Below, in pieces: positions 36,292 through 45,592 of a stretch of DNA of 64,000 nucleotides. This stretch comes from Galeruca laticollis. Lineage: Eukaryota; Arthropoda; Insecta; Coleoptera; Chrysomelidae. The DNA lies in the NCBI GenBank assembly GCA_963921935.1, contig OY998180.1, forward strand, positions 80,373,262 to 80,437,261. Direction: 5' to 3'. The notes below the pieces were generated by a model that searched no databases, had not been told where the DNA came from, and worked only from the letters and a program-made list of their open reading frames with translations. Within the stretch, counting starts at the first letter, position 1. Each line of letters opens with the position of its first letter. The translations under genes were made by a program, and so were the position numbers.

Positions 36292-37324
36292 CTATTTTAT
36301 TATATTGTTGTAAATCTTGCTTAAACATTTTGTGTCGGTTTTGTAATTTAGGTTTTTTTTATTTCTCTGTATTTCTATCGTTTCATATATTTCTCTTTTT
36401 CTGGTGTGATTTTCAGTTTTTAAAATTTTTGCGTTTTCAAAATCAAAACTATGTTTTTTATCTTGCATATATGTTGTTAAAGCAGTTTCATTTTTCTTAT
36501 CGTACTTGTGACCATTTAATCGATTTTTTAAATATTGGCTAGTTTGCCCGATATAGACACTGTCGCAGTCCCCGCATGGAATTTGATAAACTATATTGCT
36601 TTTATTTTGATCAGGAATTTTTGACTTCAATTTACTGAAGTTGGATTTTGAGAGGTTGTACCCTTTAAGTGTAATTGTAATGTTATGGTTTTTAAAAATG
36701 TTGCTGAATTTTTCGGATAGTCCTGGTATGTAAGGCAAGGAAAGGTACTTTTGTTTGTTTGTTTTGTTTTTTTGGAGGTTTTGATTATGGAAGTTATGAA
36801 TGCGTTTTTTAAAGATGGTGTTTATCAGTTTTTCTGGGTAGTTATTGATTTTGCTTTTTTTATAGAATTCTTCCGGAATTCTGGGCAAGACAGTTCAATT
36901 GCACGATCGGCGAGACCAATGATTACCGACTTTTTTTGGGACATGGGGTGTTGTGAATTGAAATTCAGGTATCTGGATGACCAGGTTTCTTTCGTATACC
37001 ACTCTGTTTTTATACTATTGTTTTTGTGATGGAGTGTTGAGTCCAAAAAAGAAATTTTGTTTTGTTTTTCTATTTCTATTGTGAATTGAAGTTTGTTGTG
37101 GTAACTTTTAAATTGATCTAGGATGGTTTGAGTTTTATTTTTTGGTACAGCAGTGATAGAATCATCTACATAGCGAAAGAAAAAAGGAGTGTGAAAATTT
37201 AAACTTTTTAGAATGGTTTCTTCCACGTCTTCCATCACTATCTGGGCTGTTACACTGGATATTGATGCTCCCATAGCACAACCATCAATTTGTTTGAAAA
37301 AATTTTTTTGTGCATGAAATAAGT

Positions 37325-37325
<1 letters not shown>
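36292..37325 (-). pseudogene. PLE reverse transcriptase (C-terminal half) plus GIY-YIG endonuclease
   Basis: 36825-37274 (minus) begins in the RT: GCAMGASISS just above and at its start, then FFFRYVDDSITAVPKNK with the YVDD catalytic box, and ISFLDSTLHHKNNSIKTEWY, typical PLE blocks after the catalytic site. Around 36860 the frame shifts into 36292-36888, a basic linker ending in NIVYQIPCGDCDSVYIGQTS with KNRLNGHK following. This is the GIY-YIG nuclease, with the IPC..C motif, Tyr, Gly-Gln-Thr and the conserved Arg; the expected C-terminal Glu helix is at REIYETIEIQ. The ORF ends near 36289. The RT N-terminal half is missing at the TA tract. One frameshift is the only obvious lesion in the retained part. 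Confidence 0.92.

Positions 37326-37328
<3 letters not shown>

Positions 37329-37390
<62 letters not shown>
37329..37390. repeat. (TA)n microsatellite between two PLE fragments
   Basis: About 62 bp of TA repeat. Confidence 0.96.
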
Positions 37391-37394
<4 letters not shown>

Positions 37395-37960
37395 GGAGAA
37401 TTTAGCAATTGGAAGAGAGAGTACTCTTTACGGTCAATCCAAACTTTTCGGAACTTTTGCTACTATCATCAGGGACAGTACAAATAGAGGAAGAAGGAAA
37501 TTATTCTCAAAGACAATGTTATACTTACATCCAAAGAGATATTAATTTCCTTTATGAAAACCATTAAATTGAAAAACTGCAACACGTGGATTAAGTTAGG
37601 TAAAAGCAACATTTAAAAGTAATAAAATTGTTGTAAAATCAATTAGACGAGGATACAATATACATGAGATTAAGGACACAATAATCATTGAAATAATTAA
37701 TTGATACAACCACAAGACTAATAGGACGCTAACAGGTTAGGAATGGACCTGTTCGCTCCAAAACGAAAATTACTAATGGACAATTGACGTCCATTGTTAA
37801 CAATCAAAATTAAATTTGCGAACGGTGAAAGCTGGGCGACGGTGATATTTACCAACACCAATATAACCGGAAAGGTCAAGGAGATTACCATTTACAATGC
37901 ATCTCACCAGAGACTTCTAATAGAAGATTGATATATGACAACTTTCAATGTAAGTAATTC
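37391..37960 (-). mobile_element. PLE terminal fragment with degenerate hammerhead-like motif
   Basis: Starts at the TA tract. The minus strand at 37440-37480 reads CTGATGA, TAGTAGC, AAAAG, TTCC, then GAAAAG: the core is intact but stem II no longer pairs. The rest lacks coding motifs. Position relative to the TA tract matches the other PLE 3' ends. Confidence 0.55.
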
Positions 37961-37977
37961 AATTGTTACTTTTTTGA

Positions 37978-38115
37978 ATGAAACTAACTGTTTCTAAATA
38001 ATTCCACAACATATTGAAAAAATTGTTTGTGTCGATATTACGATCATCGCTAGAATGACAGAATTTTTACCATTTCTTCACAATACTGTGGAATTATTTA
38101 CTAACAGTGAGTTTC
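37978..38115. repeat. Palindromic PLE-end relic
   Basis: AACTGTTTCTAAATAATTCC on the left faces GGAATTATTTACTAACAGT on the right, with a mutated hammerhead-like centre (complement reads CTAGCGATGATCG then TATCGACAC). Same family as 12661-12835 and the ends of the 58.4-kb insertion. Confidence 0.6.
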
Positions 38116-38345
38116 ATCTAAAAAAGTAATATGATTATAATAATCACAGTAAGGATTCAAGTGTTATCAATTTTTTTCCACAGTACTATTGACCAACACA
38201 ATCACCACTGAGGAAAGTTTTGGAGTTAATTAATAGTTAATAAAGTGGTATTGGTATTGCCACTTGGTAAAAAAGTTAGCTCGCTTTTGACAGTTTATTA
38301 TAGGATTCCCTATGTCGCATTTCATAAATAGCACAGTGTATAGAC

Positions 38346-38348
<3 letters not shown>

Positions 38349-38384
<36 letters not shown>
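38349..38384. repeat. (TA)n microsatellite
   Basis: 36 bp of TA repeat bordering a PLE end. Confidence 0.93.
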
Positions 38385-38392
<8 letters not shown>

Positions 38393-38640
38393 TTAAATTA
38401 TTTATTTTCTTGACCACTTAAGCTATATTTTGGTTACTTTCTTGGATTGAAGGTCAAATATACTTAAAAAACATTTAATAACGACGTACGTTTCGACTTA
38501 TGAAGTCACCTTCTGGTTAATAAAATAATCTAAAATTATTACATGTATAAGTTAAAATTATGTCAATATTTATAAAATCAAATTAAACGAAAACAATATA
38601 AATCATTACCTTTCTTTCATTATTTCAGATATCACACGAA
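38385..38640 (-). mobile_element. PLE terminal fragment with hammerhead-like motif
   Basis: At 38480-38520 (minus): CAGAAGG where CTGAAGA is expected, an unpaired T, stem II GACTT/AAGTC with a CAT loop, GAA, the palindrome ACGTACGT as stem III, then C. Stem II and stem III are perfect while two core bases are changed, so the fold survives but cleavage should not. Confidence 0.62.
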
Positions 38641-38720
38641 AGACATAAAACATTTTCTGAACAGGTACATATTTATCACTCATTGCTTGAAGATTGAACT
38701 TAATACAAATTGGTTTCTCT

Positions 38721-39004
38721 ATATATTAGTTGTTATTTTTTTATCATAATTAATATTTTTCCTTTTTATACTATATCGTTAGTATGGACAAATTATTATT
38801 TTAATGTTGTTAAATTTTATATAATTATATATTAGTAATTTAAACATCATCTATGATGGCATTTTGAGAGAATGAAATTAGCTTTGATCTCTTGCACTTT
38901 GCTATAAAATTTAATAACATTAAAATAATAATTTGTCCGTACTAACGATAAAGTATAAAAAGGAAAAATATTAATCATGATAAAAAAATAACAACTAATC
39001 TATA
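38721..39004. repeat. Inverted-repeat element with ~100-bp arms
   Basis: Arms at 38721-38821 and 38902-39004 are near-perfect complements (TATTAGTTGTTATTTTTTTA against its complement at the other end, then CCTTTTTATACTATATCGTT likewise), separated by ~80 bp. No ORF. It lies directly against a 351-bp repeat copy. Class unknown. Confidence 0.75.
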
Positions 39005-39007
39005 ACA

Positions 39008-39372
39008 AACAACAACGAAGAGATTCATGGGTAATTCACGCAAGAAGAAAATAGCTACTGAAACAGAGTGGTAACCGCGGACATGCATGTTTCTGGCATG
39101 TGAAATTTGGGAGCAAAGATGTTAATCGAAACATGGGAAAACACAGAACAACGGATTTCAACAGGGAAACCAAACGCTCATTTGTGCCTTCAATTGGAAG
39201 ATCCCGAGTTTTCAGGACAACAACCAAGATCGACACGGAGGCGCATATAGCCCCCCTGCCTGAACCTTCCGACCCATAGTAAATATCAAAGAAGATGTAG
39301 GAACATCGCTGGATATGTGAACAACAACAACAAAGAGATTCATGGGTAATTCACCCAAGAAGAAAAGGGCTA
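39008..39372 (-). repeat. 351-bp repeat, about 1.05 monomers (minus)
   Basis: Covers a whole monomer and re-enters the next: GAGATTCATGGGTAATTCAC occurs at about 39019 and again at about 39335. A deletion of roughly 40 bp near 39100 removes the 5' half of the hammerhead-like motif (the core CTGAAGA and stem II), leaving only the GAAACATGCATGTCCGCGG part. This dispersed copy containing more than one unit implies a tandem or circular source. Confidence 0.85.
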
Positions 39373-39736
39373 TTATTTATATAATTTATTTGTATAATTA
39401 TTTATTTAACTCAATAAAAAAATTGTATTCATTTTTGACAGAGACATTTAGTAGAATATTAGTGACAGATAATTTCATTGAGAAAGAAAGTAAATAGCCT
39501 TATATAATCTAAAACAAACAGCCATATGACATTACTTAATAGATAAACAGGAATAAGCATCATAATCAATATTTAATTTGCACATTACTTAGAAATTATA
39601 AATAATTTAGTTATTTTGATAAAGAATTGAACCAACCCTGAGATAATATTACTTCATAATATATAAATTCATCTTTCGATACATTTCATTGATAGCCGGG
39701 AATTATTGACAACTGTCAACTGGAAGTAAAATTATA
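39373..39736. other. AT-rich spacer
   Basis: No feature recognised. Confidence 0.4.
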
Positions 39737-39738
39737 TG

Positions 39739-39775
<37 letters not shown>
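39737..39775. repeat. (TA)n microsatellite
   Basis: About 39 bp of TA repeat bordering a PLE end. Confidence 0.93.
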
Positions 39776-39778
<3 letters not shown>

Positions 39779-40668
39779 GGTAACGGCTAGGTGATGATTA
39801 AAGAAAACTCTTCTTACTGTTTCATTTCTTCCAAGCTTTCGGAAAGTTTTATTTCCATTATCAAGGATTAGTAAGTTGAGATTGATAAAATTGTTATTTT
39901 AAATTTGTAATTATACCGATATTTGAACTTTTTAGAGAAATTTCAATCATACGTCATTTTGACAGATATTTGAATATAAATATTTTTTTTATATGCTAAT
40001 TTTTTTTATAAAAACAAAAGAAGAAAATGAGAAAATATGTTGTGTTTGTTATGTAAGGTTAATAGATATTAGAATATTTTTCTTTTATTATATAAAACTA
40101 TTTAAATTATTATAGATGTCATGTTAATAATTTGTTGATAGATATTCAAAATTATAGTAAAATATAACAAATTCGTTTTATGTGAAATTATTTAAAATAT
40201 TGAAATCATTTACCTAAAATAAAATTATTTCTAAAAATCATCAAACTTTTATTTATATAAGTTTTAATTAAGAATAATAATTTGACATGTAGTTATTTTT
40301 ATTATCAATGGTTAGTAGATGATAATAAATATCATTTAGATTATTATGGTCGTTCTTTTTGTTAATAGTATTAGGTTCTTGAAATATATGAGCCATTTCT
40401 AAGAAAAAATTTTTTGGTATTTGGTTGTGTGTTTAAAATACTAACAGATTCAAAATCCATGAAGTGGTCATTTTCAATTACATGTTAAGCCAAGGCACAT
40501 CTCTCAGGTGGTAACTTACAATCACGCATGGAGATTTGAACGGCTTTTTAATTTCCGGCCAGTGTGACCAATATATTTATTATCACAATTTTTGTATGGA
40601 ATACAATATTACATTTGGAAGATTAAGAATCGAAGTTTCATCTTATAAATTAGTGAAAATATTTTGTA
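39776..40668 (-). pseudogene. PLE 3' part: GIY-YIG relic and hammerhead-like end
   Basis: The minus strand at about 40440-40610 reads IPYKNCDNKYIGHTGRKLKS, a GIY-YIG nuclease start with the IPC..C motif half lost, and then decays. Downstream at 39830-39870 (minus) lies TTGATAATGG, a loop and TTTCC, GAA, AGCT and T: a hammerhead-like end with stem II (GGAAA/TTTCC) and stem III intact but the core mutated. A (TA)n tract follows, as in the other PLE ends. The upstream part is replaced by the mariner-like insertion at 40669. Confidence 0.68.
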
Positions 40669-42225
40669 CAGGATGGTGTTAAATAAATTTTACTTTCCAA
40701 AAACTTTCTTGGAAATTTTCCAGTTTTATCAAATGGGAAAGTATAAGTATTCATTAATGGATACTGAATGTTATCCCCTTCAACTTTGCTATTTACTATA
40801 CGTACCTATTTTTCGTTGTTTCAAAGTTATTTAAAAATAAAACACATTTCTGGTAAAAATCTAAGTAGGCTGATCTCGCTTAATGAAATGTCAGAATGTT
40901 TATTGTTACCATAGTGTCAGTTCAGTTTCAGTTTTGCTGGTTTATTCTGTTTTTTGAGCTTTGTGCGTTAAGTATCAATGAATTTTACTACAAACGAATT
41001 AGTTGACACGATTTCTGATCTGGGAGAATCCGACAGAAACTGTGTATTACCAAAAAGAATTTATAATCAACGATATTCTGAGCGACGCATTCCAGATAAA
41101 AAGGGAATTGAAAAATTGCTTACCCGATTTAACGAATCAGGTAATTTGGCGTATAAACCACCAGTAATACCCAAACGTGCTATTCATGATGACAATCAAT
41201 TATCGGTGGTTTTTGCAATAACCGAAAATCCAAATACAAGTCAACAAAGTATTTATGAATTGGTGGGTATTAGTGAAAGGTCTGTTGGACAAATATTAAA
41301 ACAACATTATTATCATCCGTACAAAATACAAATGCACAAAGAGAAGAAAGACATGGATTTTGAGAAACGATTGCGGTTTTGTAACTGGGTTAAATCAAAA
41401 CTTCGGCAAGATCCATGATTTTTCGAACGAGTATTATTTTCTGATGAAGCTTCATTTCATAAGAATGGATTCGATAACAGGCACAATATGCATTCAATAT
41501 GCATTCTTATTCCAATGAAAATCCCCACAACATCAGAGAAACACACAGACAAGATCGATGGAGTGTAAATGTTTTGGGAGGTATAATTGAGAAACATGTA
41601 ATTGGGCCACAATTTTTCGATGGCAATTTAAATGGCCTGATATATCTAGATGTTTTGGCTAACTATCTTACTCTTTTACTTGAAAACATTCCACTTGCTG
41701 TAAGACAATCGATATGGTACCAACATGATGGAGCAGGAGTGCATTATTTACGTGGAGTAGCAGATGAATTACATCCACAGTTTCCTAATAGATGGATCGG
41801 TAGAAATGGTCCAAAAAAATGGCCAGCCCGATCACCGTACTTAGCAAAATCTGAATGTGGGGATATGTTAAGAATCTTGTTTATCAAACGCCAGCTACAA
41901 CACCCGAAGATATAAAGGAGCGGATAGTAGAAACATTCAGATCTATTACACCTTAGATGCTACGAAACGTATCGGCATCATTTAACGAACGAGTAAATTT
42001 ATGTATAAGAGAGAATGGCAAACATTTCCAGCACCTTTTATAAATTAAAACTGGATAGTTTTAAAATAAATTAGAATTGTTGTTAATAATAGGTACGTAT
42101 CGTAAAGTGCAAAGTTGAAGGAGATAAAATTCAGTATCCATTGATGAATACTTATACAGGGTGTCCCATTTGGAAAAACTTTAATGCATGTTTTTGAAAT
42201 GTAAAGTTTATTTAACACCATCCTG
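40669..42225 (+). mobile_element. Mariner-like DNA transposon with ~150-bp TIRs
   Basis: The left end CAGGATGGTGTTAAATAAAT and the complement of the right end (CAGGATGGTGTTAAATAAAC) match, and homology continues inward through ACTTTGC...ACTTTACGATACGTACCTA-type sequence for about 150 bp. TA precedes the left end (40667-40668); TG follows the right end, a mutated duplication. The element is 1557 bp and carries a single-ORF transposase relic. Confidence 0.85.
40978..42043 (+). pseudogene. Mariner-like transposase with DUF4817-type N terminus
   Basis: The first 146 codons (40978-41418) hold the helix-turn-helix part: RRIPDKKGIEKLLTRFNESG followed by QQSIYELVGISERSVGQIL. A TGA interrupts FF...RVLFSDEASFHKNG, which contains the first catalytic Asp. 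An 11-bp duplication (ATATGCATTCA) near 41490 shifts the frame. The frame 41499-41915 then reads QSIWYQHDGAGVHY (second Asp) and PNRWIGRNGPKKWPARSPYL, where the usual Asp of ARSPD is Tyr. A further frameshift leads to GYVKNLVYQTPATTPEDIKE and the end near 42043. The protein is inactive, but all blocks of a roughly 345-residue enzyme are recognisable. Confidence 0.9.
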
Positions 42226-42341
42226 TGAAAAATAAAAATTTCAAACGAACTCTAAACAAATCTTCAATCCTTTGTCTTTATACATTGGTAATTTCGAAGC
42301 TTTAGCTTTAAATATTTAACGTTGCGGTTTTTTATAAAGGG

Positions 42342-43110
42342 ATGTGCAAAATTTTTTGGGAAAAAGTTGGTGTTTTTCAAGTTGGCTGGGAGTTTCACAA
42401 AAAAAATTTGGATGTGTATAGTATTACGCAATCTTCGATGGGACGATATTTCAAAATGTTTGATTCCAGGGCAGAAACCACTCGACATGATATCTTTGCT
42501 CGGGAATTTCGCAAGAAAGTAAATTTTTTTATGAAACTATTAATAAAAGAGCAAATATTCGGGGAAGTTCGATGCTCCGTTTATATAGTGAAGTGGCAAA
42601 AACGTCGTCCTCCGCATATACATATCCTCCCGTGGCAAATCGATTGTATTTCTCCTGACATGATTGATAATGTTATTTGCAGAGAGATACCCAACCCGGA
42701 ATTAGACGCAAAGCTTTACGAAATAATAAAATGTAACCTGATCCACGGACCTTGTGGAAGTTTAAACTTTAATTCGCCATGTATGAACAATAAAACTTGG
42801 AGCAAAGAGTACCCTAAACCTATACTTACTGAAACACAGACAGGTGATGTTGGTTATCCACAATATAAAAGACGTTCCCCAGACCTGGGTGGCTTTACTG
42901 TTAACCTTAATGGAATGGTACTTGATAATCGTTGGTTAATTAATTCCATTTAAACCTGTCCTCTTAAGAACTTTCACGCCTACATCAATGTGGAATACTG
43001 TAATTCAGTGAAGTCAATAAAATATATATGCAAATACGTTAATAAGGGCACCGATCAAGCTACTGTTACACTAGAAAATGAAAATGATGAAATAAAAATG
43101 TACGAATGTG
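42342..43110 (+). pseudogene. Helitron RepHel, Rep (HUH endonuclease) region
   Basis: The 203-codon frame from 42342 reads HDIFAREFRKKVNFFMKLLI, then YIVKWQKRRPPHIHILPWQI. HIHIL is the HUH metal-binding motif (usually PHAHIL). Then come EIPNPELDAKLYEIIKCNLI and HGPCGSLNFNSPCM with the conserved CGxxN..CM-like block, and LGGFTVNLNGMVLDNRWLI. After a stop at about 42951 another frame reads CPLKNFHAYINVEYCNSVKS-like sequence and IKYICKYVNKGTDQAT at about 43015-43060, which carries the paired catalytic Tyr residues (Y...Y) of Helitron Rep. So both metal and Tyr motifs are still readable, in different frames. Confidence 0.88.
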
Positions 43111-43129
43111 GCAGGTAGGTATATAAGTA

Positions 43130-43950
43130 GTTCAGAAGCGGTTTGGCGAATCCTTGGATTTCCCATTCACAAACATTTTCCTCCTGTAGTACACCTCGCC
43201 GTGCACTTAGAGAACGGGCAAAAAGTTGATTTTAACCAGTAAAATTTGGCTGATAAATTTTCCAGTCCACCGAAAACGACACTCACTTCTTTTTTCGATC
43301 TATGTAAAGTAGACAATTTTGCAAAAAGTCTCCTTTATTGTGTAATATCGGCATATTATATTTAAAAGGACAATCAATTTGAAAGGAGAAAAACCGGAGT
43401 GGATGTGGATCGATGGCCATGCGTTTGAAAAGAGCGTGCTCTCGGCAGAGTATACATGGTCCACCCAAATAATACAGAGAGCTATTATCTTCGTCAGTTA
43501 ATTCATGAAATACGAGGCCCAATATCCTATGCAGTACTAAAAATTGTAATTGAAGTGGTACAACTTACATTTAAATTAGCCTGCAAATTTTTGGGGATTT
43601 TTGACGATGACCAAAATTGGTATGCAAAATTAGAAGAGGCAGCGCTATGTGTATCACCTTTTAAAATGAAAGAATTTTTCACAATTATTTTAGTATTTTG
43701 TAAAATCTTTAAGAAGACTTTAAACAATAAATTAAACATCGAGTAGAAGGTGGCGCAGAGAACTTCGTGGATGATGTATTTTATAACTGTCTGTTGGAAA
43801 TAGGAAAAGATTGTTTGGCACTAGGTGGTTATGCCCTGGTTTACCAAAACCATGTAGGACTGGAATTTTAGAATGTGAGTTAGGAGTATATATAAATGAA
43901 ATTAAAAATTCGTAAATTATAATAAAAATACACTGACAACAGAACAAAAA
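43130..43950 (+). pseudogene. Helitron RepHel, linker region
   Basis: Decayed frames between Rep and helicase: RISGFPIHKHFPPVVHLAVH at about 43145-43215 and, in 43456-43746, VHPNNTESYYLRQLIHEIRG, the usual block just after Rep (NP...E.YYLRLLL....G). The remainder has no clear motif. Confidence 0.7.
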
Positions 43951-43965
43951 TCAATTAACTATGAA

Positions 43966-45059
43966 GTGATTTCAAGTGTTGATGAAAAGAAAGAAAATGT
44001 TTTCTTCTTGGATGCCCCAGGTGGGTCCGGTAAAACGCATGTCATTAATTTAATCTTAGCAAAGGTAAGAAGCACTCGCAATATAGCCTTAGCCGTCGCG
44101 TCCTCTGGGATTGCCGCTACGTTATTGGAAGGAAGTAGGACAGCGCACTATGCATTGAAATTGCCCCTTAACTTGATAAATGTAGAGACACCAATTTGCA
44201 ACATTTCAAAGCAAAGCAATCTTGCTGAAATGTTACGTCAAGCCAATTATTAGTTTGCGATGAAAGCACTATGGCACACAAGAAAGGTATTGAAGTTTTA
44301 AATAGGACTTTCTAAGACATAAGGAACCTTAAAAATTTAATGAGTGGTATGACAGTATTATTTGCTGGAGACTTTTGTCAAACTTCATCGATAGTTATAT
44401 CTGATGAATTGTGCACAGTAGTTCCTACAATGAAAGAGCTCATAGAAACCATTTATCCCGATATAGCACTGATAAGGAACAAATCTGTACAATGGACTTG
44501 TGAAAGAGCTATTTCAACTCCAACAAATTACCAAGCAACACTAATCAATGACCTTTTAATAAAGTCATTTGAAGGTCAAGAAATGATGTACTATTCAATA
44601 GATACTGTGGTCAACTTGGACGAAACAGTCCACTATCCTGTTGAGTTTTTGAACACCATCAGTCCAGCGGGCCATCCATATCACAAGCTTTCGCTGCATG
44701 TCGGTACACCTGTAATATTACTTCGTATTTGAAATCACCGAAACTATGTAATGGTACAAGTCCGCAAGTTAAAGCTTTGCATCGGAACAGTATTTGTGCC
44801 ACGTACACGGTTGATTGCCAATGATCTGCCGTTTTAATGTGAACGAATTCAATTCCCATTGAAAGTGTGCTTTGCCATGACCATAAGTAAGTCACAAGGC
44901 CAACAAACTTTGAAATTTGAGGGAATCGACTTGCGGAAGGATAGTTTTTCACATGGGCAGTTTTACGTTGCATGCTCTCGTGTAAGTTCACCTCTGGTTA
45001 TTTTGGTTCTATCCACTAAAATGGTTAAGAATGTTGTTTATAGAGAAATAATATCCTAA
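43966..45059 (+). pseudogene. Helitron RepHel, PIF1-like helicase region
   Basis: 43966-44253 reads FFLDAPGGSGKTHVINLILA, the Walker A motif, then ALAVASSGIAATLLEGSRTA, motif Ia of PIF1 helicases. 44340-44732 continues with VLFAGDFCQT (motif III, usually GGDFRQ) and LHVGTPVILLR. 44859-45059 gives FAMTISKSQGQQTLKFEGID and FYVACSRVSSP, the final helicase motifs V-VI. The DEAS-like Walker B survives at about 44255 as VCDESTMAHK in another frame. At least three frame breaks. Confidence 0.9.
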
Positions 45060-45199
45060 ACACGATACATTTTTACACCACCTTAAAAGGCTTAGGTTCC
45101 TGAAGGTTACAGACATAAACCCACCCATGCTAATAGGAGTATATTGTGTAATTTTACTGTTTTAAATGAAACTTATTGTGTAGATTGTAGCCTCTACGT

Positions 45200-45250
45200 G
45201 CCCGATGTTGGTCACCACGCTGACAAAGTTGTGAGCAAAAGCTTTAGCGT
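45200..45250 (+). repeat. Second Helitron-like 3' terminus
   Basis: GATGTTGGTCACCACGCTGA, then AAAGTTGTGAGCAAAAGCT parallels the true terminus at 45530-45576 (GATGTTGGTCACAACGCGCA, then GAAGTCGCGGGCGAAGGCT) about 330 bp upstream of it. This suggests either a tandem second terminus or an older Helitron end captured inside. Confidence 0.5.
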
Positions 45251-45592
45251 TTGCTTCTTTTGTTAATTTTGTTGTTGAAACTCATTGTGTCCAGTGTAGC
45301 ATTTTAACTTAGGTTTTCGTTTTCATTTATTTTGCTGAATCTTTGCTGAAATCTATGGTGTTTAATATAGTTCTTTAACGTGAACTTAGTTTTCGTTTAT
45401 TTCTTTTATCAAAGCTTATGTGAGTGTAGATTTTAACTCAAGATTCTTACTGTTTCGTTTGTAGTAAATTTAACAGATAAATGGAAAGGTATTTTCTAGG
45501 ATTTATTCGATTGTACCTTCCAAGATATCTGATGTTGGTCACAACGCGCACGAAGTCGCGGGCGAAGGCTACTATATTACTATATATATATA

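Larger units (their letters stand above)
35800..37328 (-). mobile_element. Penelope-like element, 5'-truncated at a (TA)n tract
   Basis: In transcription order (minus): (TA)n at 37329-37390, the second half of RT, GIY-YIG endonuclease, stop near 36289, ~330-bp AT-rich 3' region, hammerhead-like motif at 35920-35980, end near 35800 close to another short TA run. It is the best-preserved PLE in the window, with one frame change between RT and GIY-YIG. Confidence 0.88.
42290..45576 (+). mobile_element. Helitron relic
   Basis: Contains Rep endonuclease blocks (42342-43110) and PIF1-type helicase blocks (43966-45056) on one strand, the signature pairing of Helitrons. The 3' end at about 45533-45576 has a GC-rich stem region (CGCGCACGAAGTCGCGGGC) before the terminal GGCTACTAT, similar to the hairpin-plus-CTAG end of insect Helitrons. 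The 5' end was not located. Many frame breaks show it is dead. Confidence 0.85.
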
